From NCBI RefSeq assembly GCF_000399665.1, contig NZ_KB976986.1, forward strand, positions 124,001 to 188,000: 64,000 bases of DNA. Reading direction: 5' to 3'. Numbering within the stretch: the first letter of the stretch is position 1; every line of letters begins with the position of its first letter. The translations under genes were made by a program, and so were the position numbers. The notes below the pieces were generated by a model. The model did no database searches. It had not been told where the DNA came from and worked only from the letters and a program-made list of their open reading frames with translations. The stretch comes from Acinetobacter calcoaceticus ANC 3811. GTDB taxonomy: Bacteria > Pseudomonadota > Gammaproteobacteria > Pseudomonadales > Moraxellaceae. Shown here piece after piece: positions 16,189-25,079 of this stretch.

Positions 16189-19100
16189 ATGTTTATCGTG
16201 GCCGGTGCAGCAGCACATTCTTCTTTTAAGAAAGCTCAACTATTAACACGTTTATCGTCAATTAGTTCTGTTCAATCTTTTGACAGCCAATGGGTCTATT
16301 TGTTTGATCAAGCGCTCAACGAGCAGCAACATCAATCTGCTTTGCAATTATTGAATGACGGTGAGTCTTTTGAACTTCGTCAATCTGCAAGTGATGAGAT
16401 TCAGATTTTAGTGACACCACGTGTGGGTACTATTTCACCTTGGTCTTCTAAAGCAACTGATATTTTCAAAAACTGTAATACAGCAGTACACCGTTTAGAA
16501 CGTGGTCTTTTATTCACGTTAAAAGGTGTTACTGAAATTACGAATGAAGTTAAACAAGTACTTCATGACCGTATGACAGAAACAGTTTTTGCTCAAATTG
16601 ATGATGCAAAAGCATTATTTTCAGAAACTGCTCCAAAACCATTAAATTCAATTGATATCTTGGGCCAAGGCAAAGAAGCTTTGGTTAAAGCTAACAATGA
16701 GTTTGGTTTTGCGTTATCTGAACAAGAAATTGATTACCTGACTGAAGCATTCGGTAAGCTTGGTCGTAATCCAAATGACATCGAGTTAATGATGTTTGCA
16801 CAAGCAAACTCTGAGCACTGTCGTCATAAAATCTTTGGATCTGAATGGACAATTGATGGTGAAAAACAACCATTATCATTGTTCCAGATGATTAAAAACA
16901 CTTATAAAGAATCTCCAACTGATGTGTTATCTGCATATAAAGATAATGCTTCAGTGATTGTGGGTTATGACACGATGCGTTTTTATCCGAAAGCGGATGA
17001 AAATGGTCACTTTATTTATAAATATAAGAGCCAAGCTGCTCATATTTTAATGAAGGTTGAAACTCATAACCACCCAACAGCAATTTCTCCATTTGCTGGT
17101 GCTGCAACTGGTTCAGGTGGTGAAATCCGTGATGAAGGTGCTACAGGTCGTGGTGGTAAACCAAAAGCTGGTTTAACAGGTTTCACAGTTTCGAACTTAA
17201 ATATTCCAGGTTTTGAACAACCTTGGGAAGAAAACTACGGTAAACCTTCACGTATGGCATCGCCATTACAAATCATGATTGAAGGTCCATTAGGCGGCGC
17301 GGCATTTAACAATGAATTCGGTCGTCCTGCATTAAATGGTTATTTCCGTACTTTCGAACAAAATGTAAATGGTGAAGTGAAAGGCTTCCACAAGCCAATC
17401 ATGATCGCTGGTGGTTACGGTAATATCCGTCCTGACCATGTAGAAAAAGATGCGATTCAACCAGGTGACTTACTCATTGTATTGGGTGGCCCTGCGATGT
17501 TAATCGGTCTTGGTGGTGGTGCAGCATCTTCTGTAGATAGCGGTACAATGGGTGAAAGCCTTGATTTCGCATCTGTACAACGTGAAAACCCAGAAATGGA
17601 ACGCCGTTGTCAAGAAGTGATCGATACTTGCTGGCGTTTAGAAGACTTCAACCCAATCGTTTCTGTACATGACGTTGGCGCGGGCGGCCTATCAAATGCT
17701 ATGCCTGAACTTGTGAATGATCATGAGTTAGGTGCAGTTCTTGACCTTCGTAAGATTCCTTCATTAGAACCGGGCATGAGCCCAATGGAAATCTGGTCAA
17801 ATGAAGCACAAGAGCGTTATGTTCTTGCTATTCGTCCAGAATCTTTAGAGCAGTTCGAAGCAATCTGTGCACGTGAACGTTGTCCGTTTGCTGTGTTGGG
17901 TGAAGCAACTGAAGCACGTCACTTAACAGTTGAAGATCCATTGTTCCAAAATGATGCTGTTGATATGCCAATGCAGGTAATGCTTGGTGGTACGCCACGC
18001 ATGCAACGTTCTTATGAAACTACTGAACGTAGTGGCGATGATTTTGACGCTTCAAAAGTTGATTTGAAAGATGCGATTTTCCGCGTATTGAAAAATCCTA
18101 CAGTTGCATCTAAGTCATTCTTGATCACAATTGGTGACCGTTCAATTACAGGTATGGTTGCTCGTGATCAAATGGTTGGTCGTTGGCAGGTTCCTGTTGC
18201 AGATGCAGCAGTAACGACAACAAGTTTGCAAGGTTTCACTGGTGAAGCAATGGCAATGGGCGAACGTCCACCAGTTGCATTATTAAATCCAGCAGCATCT
18301 GCTCGTTTGGCAGTTGCTGAAGCAATTACCAATATTGCATGTGCAAACATTGAACAAATTAGCGATATCAAACTTTCTGCAAACTGGATGGCTGCTGCTG
18401 GTCAAAAAGGTGAAGATCAAGCATTGTTTGAAGGCGTGAAAGCAATTGGTATGGAAATGTGTCCTGCTTTAGGAATTGCGATTCCAGTAGGTAAAGACTC
18501 ACTTTCAATGCGTACGACTTGGAATGACAACGGTGAAGATAAAGCCGTAACTTCTCCAATGACGGGTGTAATTACTGCATTTGCTCCAGTAACTGATGTT
18601 CGTAAGACCTTAACACCTGAACTTAAGAATTTAGAAGACTCAGTACTTGTACGTATTGATTTATCTAAAGGTCAGTTCCGTTTAGGTGGTTCGATTCTTG
18701 CTCAAGTATATAAAGCAATCGGTTCAATCACTCCAGATGTTGATAGTTTTGATGATTTCAAAGCGTTCTTCGCTTTAATCCAAGACTGGAACAACCGTGG
18801 TTTGATTCAGGCTTACCATGACATCGGTGATGGTGGTTTATTAGCTTCTGTAGCTGAAATGATGTTTGCTGCACGTTTAGGTGTTGCGTTAGAAAACCAG
18901 ACTACTGCGGGCTTATTTGCAGAAGAAATTGGTGCAGTACTTCAAATCAAAGCAACTGATTGGGACGCTTTACAAGCAGAAATCGCAGCTTCTAGCTTAA
19001 AAGATGCAATTGCTGTAGTTGGTCGTGTAAATAACTCAGATCAATTATCTGTAAATGGTTTAACTTTAGATCGTGCTGAATTACAACAAGCTTGGTCTGA

Positions 19101-20022
19101 GGTGTCTCATCAGATCCAACGTCTACGTGATAACGTAGAAACTGCTGATCAGGAATTTTCATTAATTACTGACAATGCACACCAAGGTTTGATTGCTAAA
19201 CCAACATTTGACTTGAATGAACCTGTTGAAGCACCGTTCATTAATACACGCCGTCCTAATATGGCAATCTTGCGTGAGCAAGGTGTAAACGGTCATATTG
19301 AAATGGCAGCAGCTTTTGACAAAGTTGGTTTTAATACGATTGACGTACACATGAGCGATTTACTTGCTGGTCGTGTAAGCCTAAGTGATTTCGAAGGTTT
19401 AGTGACTTGTGGTGGTTTCTCTTACGGCGACGTAATGGGCGCTGGTGGTGGTTGGGCAAAATCAGTATTGTTCAATGCTAAATTACGTGATCAGTTTGAA
19501 CAGTTCTTCCATCGTGAAGAAACATTCAGCTTAGGTATCTGTAATGGTTGCCAAATGTTGTCACAATTAGCACCGCTTATTCCAGGTGCTGAACACTGGC
19601 CTCGTTTCCACCGCAATATGTCAGAAGTTTTTGAAGCTCGTAGCGTAAACGTTCGTGTTGAAAAATCTGTTTCTGTATTACTTGATGGTATGGAAGGTTC
19701 GATTTTGCCGATTGCTGTTGCACATGGTGAAGGTCGTGCTGTTGCAAGTGAAGCTAACATTGCAAGCTTGAACGCAGCTAACCAAGTTGCATTGCGTTAT
19801 GTTGATAGCCACGGTAACCCGACTCAGCATTATCCATTGAACCCGAATGGCTCACCTGAAGCAATTACTGGTGTAACTTCTAAAGATGGTCGCGCAACGA
19901 TTATGATGCCACACCCTGAGCGTACTTTCCGTGCGCTTCAGCATTCTTGGAAACCAGAAGAGTGGACAGAAGACGGTGCATGGTTACGTATGTTCCGTAA
20001 TGCTCGTAAGTTTATTGGTTAA
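16189..20022 (+). CDS. purL: Phosphoribosylformylglycinamidine synthase, large type
   Basis: 1277 residues, the single-chain large PurL of gammaproteobacteria. It converts FGAR, ATP and glutamine to FGAM in purine synthesis. Visible: the FGAM synthetase core with [29 protein letters not shown] and [11 protein letters not shown]; a second AIRS-like half with [10 protein letters not shown]; and a C-terminal glutamine amidotransferase with nucleophile Cys in [12 protein letters not shown] and catalytic His in [14 protein letters not shown] lies 11 nt before the ATG. Single gene, closed by its own terminator. Confidence 0.98.
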   Translation: MFIVAGAAAHSSFKKAQLLTRLSSISSVQSFDSQWVYLFDQALNEQQHQSALQLLNDGESFELRQSASDEIQILVTPRVGTISPWSSKATDIFKNCNTAVHRLERGLLFTLKGVTEITNEVKQVLHDRMTETVFAQIDDAKALFSETAPKPLNSIDILGQGKEALVKANNEFGFALSEQEIDYLTEAFGKLGRNPNDIELMMFAQANSEHCRHKIFGSEWTIDGEKQPLSLFQMIKNTYKESPTDVLSAYKDNASVIVGYDTMRFYPKADENGHFIYKYKSQAAHILMKVETHNHPTAISPFAGAATGSGGEIRDEGATGRGGKPKAGLTGFTVSNLNIPGFEQPWEENYGKPSRMASPLQIMIEGPLGGAAFNNEFGRPALNGYFRTFEQNVNGEVKGFHKPIMIAGGYGNIRPDHVEKDAIQPGDLLIVLGGPAMLIGLGGGAASSVDSGTMGESLDFASVQRENPEMERRCQEVIDTCWRLEDFNPIVSVHDVGAGGLSNAMPELVNDHELGAVLDLRKIPSLEPGMSPMEIWSNEAQERYVLAIRPESLEQFEAICARERCPFAVLGEATEARHLTVEDPLFQNDAVDMPMQVMLGGTPRMQRSYETTERSGDDFDASKVDLKDAIFRVLKNPTVASKSFLITIGDRSITGMVARDQMVGRWQVPVADAAVTTTSLQGFTGEAMAMGERPPVALLNPAASARLAVAEAITNIACANIEQISDIKLSANWMAAAGQKGEDQALFEGVKAIGMEMCPALGIAIPVGKDSLSMRTTWNDNGEDKAVTSPMTGVITAFAPVTDVRKTLTPELKNLEDSVLVRIDLSKGQFRLGGSILAQVYKAIGSITPDVDSFDDFKAFFALIQDWNNRGLIQAYHDIGDGGLLASVAEMMFAARLGVALENQTTAGLFAEEIGAVLQIKATDWDALQAEIAASSLKDAIAVVGRVNNSDQLSVNGLTLDRAELQQAWSEVSHQIQRLRDNVETADQEFSLITDNAHQGLIAKPTFDLNEPVEAPFINTRRPNMAILREQGVNGHIEMAAAFDKVGFNTIDVHMSDLLAGRVSLSDFEGLVTCGGFSYGDVMGAGGGWAKSVLFNAKLRDQFEQFFHREETFSLGICNGCQMLSQLAPLIPGAEHWPRFHRNMSEVFEARSVNVRVEKSVSVLLDGMEGSILPIAVAHGEGRAVASEANIASLNAANQVALRYVDSHGNPTQHYPLNPNGSPEAITGVTSKDGRATIMMPHPERTFRALQHSWKPEEWTEDGAWLRMFRNARKFIG

Positions 20023-20033
20023 TATAAAAATTG

Positions 20034-20064
20034 AAATAAGCCACCGTAAGGTGGCTTATTTGTA
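20034..20064 (+). terminator. purL terminator
   Basis: A 12-bp perfect stem, AAATAAGCCACC / GGTGGCTTATTT, with a GTAA loop, 12 nt after the purL stop. The T-run is short. Confidence 0.85.
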
Positions 20065-20086
20065 TGTAGTACAATCTAAATAGAAT
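20060..20086 (+). promoter_or_regulatory. Candidate promoter with dyad overlapping the -35, efflux gene
   Basis: The 15-bp dyad TTGTATGTAGTACAA (20060-20074) fits the LysR-type T-N11-A pattern. It is followed by TAGAAT (20081-20086) as a possible -10. TTGTAT could act as a -35, but the spacer is only 15 nt, typical of an activator-dependent promoter. It lies just upstream of the MFS gene. Visual inference. Confidence 0.35.
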
Positions 20087-20104
20087 AAATAGTAGAGAAA
20101 AAAA

Positions 20105-21310
20105 ATGAAATCAAAAATCCATTTCCGTGAATTTACATTACTCATGGCATTGCTCATGTCGATTGTTTCTTTTTCGATAGATGCAGTTTTACCTGCTTTA
20201 GGCGAGATTGGACGTATTTTTGAATTAAAAAATAATAATCAGTCACAGTGGGTCATCATTGGTATCTTTTCTGGCATGACCATTGGGCAGCTCATTGCGG
20301 GGCCTCTATCCGATGCGATTGGGCGTAAACGCATTTTATTCACAGGAATTATTATTTATTTTCTGGGAAGTTTATTGTGCTTTTCTACACAAAGTTTTGA
20401 GTGGTTTTTAATTGGGCGCTTTATTCAAGGTATTGGAGTTTCAGGGCCTTACGTTGCTACTATTTCAATTGTTAGAGATAAATACAGCGGAGCTCAAATG
20501 GCTCGCATCATGTCTTTAATCATGATGGTATTTATGGTGGCTCCAGCAGTTGCACCGAGTATAGGGCAACTCATTATTCATTTCTTTGGTTGGCGTGAGA
20601 TTTTTGTTTTATATATGGTCTATGCCACAGTGATTGGAGCATGGGTTGCTTTACGATTAGAAGAAACATTGCTTCCTGAAAATCGTTTACCTATGCGTTT
20701 ACAAGCATTTCAAGAGGGCTTTAAAGAAGTTGTAAGTAATAAAACCACCATGAGCTATTTGCTATGTGCCGGTTTTTGTTTTGGTGGATTCATTGGTTAT
20801 TTGGGAACTTCCCAGCAAATTTTTATGCAGCAGTTTGGTAAAACAGGACAAGAGTTTAGTGCATATTTTGCCGTGCTTGCTGGTGTGATGGGAATCGCTT
20901 CATTTACAAACTCAAAAATTGTTATGAAGTTTGGTATGCGTCCAATCTGTATTTATGGCTTTTTAGGCTTGTGCTTAATTTCTTTGATTTTCTTGGGAAT
21001 TCAGCTTTTAGGCGTGGCTGTATCATTCTGGATGTTTATGCTTTATGCCTGCGTTTTGTTTTTGTTATTTGGAACACTATTTGGTAATTTAAACGCGATT
21101 GCGATGGAACCGATGGGGCATGTCGCTGGAATGGCATCGGCTATTATTGGTGCAGCCTCTTCTATATTGTCACTTATTCTTGCATCTATTATTGGGCAGT
21201 TATATAACGGTACATTAATTCCAATGACCTGTGGTTTTGCCATTTTGTGTGGTTTGGCTTTTGCGATGACAATATATGAGAACAGACATTTAAAAAAATT
21301 GAGTGCTTAA
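20105..21310 (+). CDS. MFS efflux transporter, Bcr/CflA family
   Basis: 401 residues, 12 predicted membrane segments. The first helix carries the Bcr/CflA signature SFSIDAVLPALGEI. The loop after helix 2 carries MFS motif A (GPLSDAIGRKRIL). Helix 5 has the drug-exporter motif C region (MVAPAVAPSIGQLI). The family exports drugs such as bicyclomycin, chloramphenicol or sulfonamides by proton antiport. The substrate here is not predictable. The SD is weak, an A/G-rich tract directly before the ATG. Confidence 0.9.
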   Translation: MKSKIHFREFTLLMALLMSIVSFSIDAVLPALGEIGRIFELKNNNQSQWVIIGIFSGMTIGQLIAGPLSDAIGRKRILFTGIIIYFLGSLLCFSTQSFEWFLIGRFIQGIGVSGPYVATISIVRDKYSGAQMARIMSLIMMVFMVAPAVAPSIGQLIIHFFGWREIFVLYMVYATVIGAWVALRLEETLLPENRLPMRLQAFQEGFKEVVSNKTTMSYLLCAGFCFGGFIGYLGTSQQIFMQQFGKTGQEFSAYFAVLAGVMGIASFTNSKIVMKFGMRPICIYGFLGLCLISLIFLGIQLLGVAVSFWMFMLYACVLFLLFGTLFGNLNAIAMEPMGHVAGMASAIIGAASSILSLILASIIGQLYNGTLIPMTCGFAILCGLAFAMTIYENRHLKKLSA

Positions 21311-21375
21311 GAATATAGGTGTGAAGATAGTTCTATGATTTTTAAATTTTTCTTCACATTCTGAATTATATATTG

Positions 21376-21522
21376 ATGAGGAAGCTCTTTAAGAGTTTCT
21401 AAAAACGTATCGGAGTATAGACAACTTACTATTTAATCACTTATGCTCTATTCGGTGTTGGTTCAATTTTTGCTTTCTCTGTAACAACGATAAAAATCGG
21501 AGATCAAAATGATGAAAAATGA
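21376..21522 (+). pseudogene. Decayed reading frame, 3' end of an unidentified membrane-protein gene
   Basis: From an ATG at 21376 one frame runs to a TGA at 21520-21522, interrupted by TAA (21400) and TAG (21418). The last 32 codons are coding-like: TTYYLITYALFGVGSIFAF, then SVTTIKIGDQNDEK, a membrane helix plus hydrophilic tail. The final stop overlaps the start of the next small ORF by 14 nt, typical of a coupled gene pair. I infer a remnant whose 5' part is lost or mutated. The identity is not recognised, and chance openness cannot be excluded at this length. Confidence 0.4.
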
Positions 21523-21634
21523 AAATCATATAAAAACGTTTTATAAAAAAGATAAGGGCTGGCAATTGTTCGGTTTAGCGCTTGCCATTCAAATACTATT
21601 TATTGGAGTAAATTATTTAGTAATGATGAGCTGA
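21509..21634 (+). CDS. Small single-pass membrane protein (41 aa)
   Basis: Translated by hand: MMKNENHIKTFYKKDKG, then a hydrophobic segment WQLFGLALAIQILFIGVNYL and a TGA at 21632. GGAG lies 6 nt before the first ATG, the ideal distance. Basic, then hydrophobic, the look of a small inner-membrane subunit. It overlaps the decayed frame above, so it may have been the small partner of a lost membrane protein. Not recognised. The strong SD and TM pattern support it. Confidence 0.55.
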   Translation: MMKNENHIKTFYKKDKGWQLFGLALAIQILFIGVNYLVMMS

Positions 21635-21703
21635 TTTTGCTTGTTGGGCTTTTAAAACGGTATGATTTAAACCCCACTCGTAAAACCTTGAGTCATTCTT
21701 GTT

Positions 21704-22024
21704 ATGTTAAAGCTGATTTATTACGTACCCGAGTCACATCTTGAGTCGACTAAACAAGCCATTTTCTCTGCTGGTGCAGGTGGTATCGGTAATTATGAAC
21801 ACTGCGCATGGCAAGTGAAAGGAATAGGGCAGTTTAAGCCAGTCAAAGGCGCAGATCCTTATATCGGAGAGTTAGGTGAACTCGAACAAGTCGAAGAATG
21901 GCGTGTGGAAACTATTGTGATTGAAGAAAGCGCAAGGGCTGTCGCGAAAGCATTAAAGGCAAGCCATCCTTATGAAGAGCCTGCCTTTGAGTTTATTCAA
22001 ATCATAGAAATTGATTTTAATTAA
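21704..22024 (+). CDS. NIF3/YqfO C-terminal-like domain protein
   Basis: 106 residues, single domain. KLIYYVPESHLESTKQAIF opens the fold; the glycines AGAGGIGNYEHCAW follow. The end carries ASHPYEEPAFEF, the HPYEEP motif of YqfO-type (CutA/PII-like) inserts in NIF3 proteins. Stand-alone copies of this domain are common in proteobacteria and have no agreed function. Its 3' end overlaps the convergent enoyl-CoA hydratase gene by 8 nt. No clear SD. Confidence 0.82.
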   Translation: MLKLIYYVPESHLESTKQAIFSAGAGGIGNYEHCAWQVKGIGQFKPVKGADPYIGELGELEQVEEWRVETIVIEESARAVAKALKASHPYEEPAFEFIQIIEIDFN

Positions 22025-22817
22025 ACTGAGAGAAATCGGGTTTACGCTTTTGCATAAATGCTTGTACTGCTTCTAGCATTTCAGGTGAGTGAACGCGCTG
22101 CATAAAGATTTCAGCTTCATTATCAATACATTCAATAATCTGTTCTAAATTATGCTTCATGAGTGCTTTAGTTTGCTTTAATGATGCAAGTGGTAAGGCT
22201 GCTAAATGCTGAGCTGTTGCCTGAGCTGTTGCGTAAGAATCTTCAACCACTTCATTAACTAAGCCTGCTTGCACTGCGGTTTCAGCATTGAACTTTTTTG
22301 CAGTAAGCAGAAGTTCGGCTGCTTTGTGATAACCAGCTTGTTGAATGAGTAATTGACTTGCACCGCCTTCAGGAGAAAGACCAAGACTTACAAATGGAAT
22401 TTGGAATAGGGCCGTGTTGTCAGCAAAAACTAAATCTGCATGTAATAAAATCGTAACGCCAATTCCAATTGCCACACCTTTTACTGCAGTAATAAGTGGT
22501 TTTGAGAATTTCGCAGCCGCTTTAAGTAGAACGAATGGTGGAACTTCTCCGGCTGGACCCATGTTAGGATTTTGTACAAAACCCATAAAATCTTTCATGT
22601 CATTGCCAGCGGTAAAATCTTGCTCTACACCACGTAGAATGACTACTCGAACATCTTTATTAAGGTCGGCTTCATTCAGTGCTTTGGCAATCCATAAATA
22701 AAGTTCGCCATAGAGTGCATTTTTTGCATCTGGGCGATTTATGGCTAAGGTGAGTACGCCACCTTCTAAATTTGCATTTAAATGTTGATGAGGTTGTTGA
22801 ATACAGCTAAGTGTCAT
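22017..22817 (-). CDS. Enoyl-CoA hydratase/isomerase family protein
   Basis: 266 residues. Crotonase fold with LTLAINRPDAKNALYGELY at the N-terminus, the oxyanion-hole region FTAGNDMKDF, and the second hole region VKGVAIGIGVTILLHADLVF. The position used by the second catalytic Glu reads LGLSPEGGAS. The fold acts on acyl-CoA thioesters, probably in fatty-acid or aromatic catabolism. No partner genes are adjacent, so the substrate is open. It converges on the NIF3-like gene with an 8-nt overlap. Confidence 0.87.
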   Translation of the reverse strand: MTLSCIQQPHQHLNANLEGGVLTLAINRPDAKNALYGELYLWIAKALNEADLNKDVRVVILRGVEQDFTAGNDMKDFMGFVQNPNMGPAGEVPPFVLLKAAAKFSKPLITAVKGVAIGIGVTILLHADLVFADNTALFQIPFVSLGLSPEGGASQLLIQQAGYHKAAELLLTAKKFNAETAVQAGLVNEVVEDSYATAQATAQHLAALPLASLKQTKALMKHNLEQIIECIDNEAEIFMQRVHSPEMLEAVQAFMQKRKPDFSQFN

Positions 22818-22926
22818 CGTACTATCCTTGCTTTAAACCACGTTGTTAATTTTTAGGTTCTCATTATGGCGCATATTTTTTGTAATGAGCGTTACTGATG
22901 AGTTCATAAAAAGTGAAAATCTAATT

Positions 22927-23493
22927 ATGTATAAATTTGACTATCTCGTTTTTATAGGGCGTTTTCAACCATTCCATTTGGCTCATATGCAGACCATTGA
23001 AATTGCCTTACAACAAAGCCGCTATGTGGTTTTGGCGCTAGGCTCTGCTCAAATGGAACGTAATATTAAAAATCCGTTCTTAGCAGTAGAACGTGAGCAA
23101 ATGATCTTGTCAAATTTTTCTCTAGAAGAACAAAAACGCATTCTTTTTGTGCATGTAGTAGATGTTTATAATGACGAAAAGTGGGTAAAACAAGTCAAAA
23201 CTTTAGTGAATGGTGTGATTGAACCGAATTCAATCGTTGGCTTGATTGGGCATTTTAAAGATGAGTCTTCCTATTATTTGAGACTATTCCCTGAATGGAT
23301 TATGGTTGAGCTTGATAGCTTAAAAGATTCAATTTCTGCAACGCCAATGCGTGAAGCTTATTATCGTGGTGAAATCCAAACGGAATTCTTCCCTGTAGGA
23401 ACCATTCGATTTTTAGATGAATTTAAAAATACTGAAGTTTATGCTGAACTCCAGCGCAAATATCTTATAGATGATAAAACCAATTTAAATTAA
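22927..23493 (+). CDS. nadM: Nicotinamide-nucleotide adenylyltransferase, NadM type
   Basis: 188 residues from the ATG at 22927 (MYKFDYLVFI); longer starts at 22843 or 22885 have no SD. Nucleotidyltransferase signature GRFQPFHLAH (11-20) and the C-terminal ISATPMRE, matching the ISxTxxR motif. It makes NAD from NMN and ATP. Some bacterial NadM proteins carry a C-terminal Nudix domain; this one ends after the transferase. nadV, its usual partner in nicotinamide salvage, is not adjacent here. Confidence 0.85.
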   Translation: MYKFDYLVFIGRFQPFHLAHMQTIEIALQQSRYVVLALGSAQMERNIKNPFLAVEREQMILSNFSLEEQKRILFVHVVDVYNDEKWVKQVKTLVNGVIEPNSIVGLIGHFKDESSYYLRLFPEWIMVELDSLKDSISATPMREAYYRGEIQTEFFPVGTIRFLDEFKNTEVYAELQRKYLIDDKTNLN

Positions 23494-23495
23494 CT

Positions 23496-23630
23496 CAGCA
23501 TGTGGTTCGTGTGCTTGATAAAGATCTTGCCACTACATTTGTAGTCATTGATGAAGTTGAAACTGATAATTGGTGTGTTGTAGGGGAAACTGTTTCTGCA
23601 ATACGAAAAAGACAAATTTTGAGTACTTAA
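23496..23630 (+). pseudogene. Tautomerase family gene remnant (3' part only)
   Basis: 45 codons read QHVVRVLDKDLATTFVVIDE, then VETDNWCVVGETVSAIRKRQ and a stop. This matches the C-terminal half of 4-oxalocrotonate tautomerase-like proteins (pattern VL-K-P-TTFVVIDEV-TDNWG-GGE). The N-terminal half with catalytic Pro1 is missing: no start codon in frame, and the frame runs into the nadM 3' end. A deletion probably joined nadM to the middle of this gene. WCVVGE replaces the usual WGVGGE, consistent with decay. Confidence 0.75.
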
Positions 23631-23631
23631 A

Positions 23632-24012
23632 ATGAAAAATAATCCTATTACTGAGATTCAGAAACAACTAGAGCAATATTTTGATGGTTTGTATTTTTGT
23701 GATGTGCAAATTCTAAATAATGTTTTTCATCCTGATGCTATATATATCAATGTAACGGAGCAGCCCATACTAAGACTTAGTAAGGCTGAATATTTTCCGA
23801 TTGTTGCGAGTCGGATTTCTCCAGCTTCAAAGCAACAATCGCGACAGGATAAAATCAGTTCAATCAATTTGATTCATGAACGATTAGCGTTAGTACATGT
23901 TGAATGCGTTATCCACCCTAAATATTTTTATGATGCACTTACATTTGTGTTTGAAGATGATAAATGGAAGATTATATCGAAAGTATTCCATTATCAAATT
24001 TTAGCAGACTGA
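23632..24012 (+). CDS. NTF2-like (lumazine-binding/SnoaL-type) protein
   Basis: 126 residues. An N-terminal helix QLEQYFDGLYFCDVQILNNV, then HPDAIYINV, and a beta-sheet ending LTFVFEDDKWKIISKVFHY. This is the cone-shaped NTF2 fold seen in small hydratases, isomerases and unannotated enzymes. It begins one base after the tautomerase remnant's stop, so it was the second gene of that operon and may have lost its native promoter. Function unknown. Confidence 0.75.
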   Translation: MKNNPITEIQKQLEQYFDGLYFCDVQILNNVFHPDAIYINVTEQPILRLSKAEYFPIVASRISPASKQQSRQDKISSINLIHERLALVHVECVIHPKYFYDALTFVFEDDKWKIISKVFHYQILAD

Positions 24013-24016
24013 ATAA

Positions 24017-24379
24017 TTAAGCATCTGCCCAAAAGATAATTCGGTTGGAAAAAGGATCGGTGATACTGAGTTCTAGAGTTTCCCAATCCGTTTTTTCAAC
24101 CTGAGGTTTAGAAAATTTATAATCTTTTTGGCTTAGTTCACTGTGTAGTTCATAAATATATTCCCAATAAATACGAATTGCACTATGTGGGCTTGCATCA
24201 CCAAAATGCTCAGATAAATGAATAACACAATCATCTTTAGAAATTTGTAAATATAACGGGAAGTTATCTTCAAATTGATGTTGCCAATCAAGCTGAAAAC
24301 CTAAGAAATCAAGATAAAATGATTGAGCTAAATCAACATCAAAAATTCTTAAAATTGGGGTGATTGAACCTGATTGCAT
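24017..24379 (-). CDS. VOC (glyoxalase/bleomycin-resistance-like) protein
   Basis: 120 residues from the ATG at 24379, with AGGA 6 nt upstream; the ATG at 24382 or a longer frame to 24418 are alternatives. ITPILRIFDVDLAQSFYLDF opens the first beta-alpha-beta-beta-beta unit. Then come YLQISKDDCVIHLSEHFG and a C-terminal LSITDPFSNRIIFW. Closest in layout to the glyoxalase superfamily proteins resembling bleomycin-binding proteins. A resistance role is not implied by sequence alone. It follows the CAP lipoprotein gene by 11 nt. Confidence 0.8.
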   Translation of the reverse strand: MQSGSITPILRIFDVDLAQSFYLDFLGFQLDWQHQFEDNFPLYLQISKDDCVIHLSEHFGDASPHSAIRIYWEYIYELHSELSQKDYKFSKPQVEKTDWETLELSITDPFSNRIIFWADA

Positions 24380-24390
24380 CATTTTTCCTT

Positions 24391-24960
24391 TTAACGTGTA
24401 CCAAATTGTTGAGTCCAATAACTCTTTTGCTTTACAGACTGATCAGAAGCACACGCGATTGCGTAAGTTGTGAATTTTGGATTCATTAGATTACTACAAT
24501 GTAGGGGGCTTGTTAGCCATTTAGACATAACTTGCCCTAAAGTTTTTTGGCCACTGGCGACATTTTCTCCATTGGCTTTACCAAGTGTATTGTAAAGTTT
24601 CAAACGTGATTTTAAGTCCAGACCCGTTGAGCCAACATGCCCGAGAAAGTTGTGTGCAGCCATATCTTCACTATGAGAAAGTGCACCTTTATATAAATTA
24701 TTACTCCAGCTCAATGGTTTGGTTGCTGGGAAATACTGCTGACCACATTGGCGTGATTGCTGCCGGATCTGATTAATTGTGTTCAGTACAGCTTGTTGAT
24801 AGGCTGGGTTTTGTAAATCTTGGCAGCTTATTTCATTGGAATTTTTTTGAATTTGAGCAATGGATGGGGTGGTGTCAGTGGGGATTGCTAATGTATTTGT
24901 ACCACATGCACCGATCAAAAGAGTAGCAGGCAGCAAAGAGTAAGTTTTGAGTAGACCCAT
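24391..24960 (-). CDS. CAP (SCP/PR-1) domain lipoprotein
   Basis: 189 residues from the ATG at 24960, with AAGG 8 nt upstream (a second ATG at 24966 is too close to the SD). Lipobox LLIGAC gives a lipoprotein. The CAP domain shows LNTINQIRQQSRQCG, LSWSNNLYKGALSHSEDMAA, HNFLGHVGSTGLDLKSRL, GENVASGQ and WLTSPLHCSNLMNPKFTTYA, the classic CAP signature with conserved His residues and several Cys for disulfides. Bacterial CAP proteins have uncertain functions (sterol/lipid binding or peptidoglycan-linked roles are proposed). Confidence 0.87.
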   Translation of the reverse strand: MGLLKTYSLLPATLLIGACGTNTLAIPTDTTPSIAQIQKNSNEISCQDLQNPAYQQAVLNTINQIRQQSRQCGQQYFPATKPLSWSNNLYKGALSHSEDMAAHNFLGHVGSTGLDLKSRLKLYNTLGKANGENVASGQKTLGQVMSKWLTSPLHCSNLMNPKFTTYAIACASDQSVKQKSYWTQQFGTR

Positions 24961-25036
24961 ATCCATTGCCTTAAAATAATTATTCTAATATTTTTATGAT
25001 ACGCCAAAGTCAAATTGTTGGGTAATGCTTTGCAAT

Positions 25037-25070
25037 AAAAAAAGCGAGTGTGAAACTCGCTTTTTTTATT
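25037..25070 (-). terminator. bcp terminator
   Basis: AAAGCGAGT / ACTCGCTTT with a GTGA loop, symmetric A and T runs. It lies 10 nt beyond the bcp stop and separates it from the CAP gene downstream. Confidence 0.9.
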
Positions 25071-25079
25071 GCAAAATTA

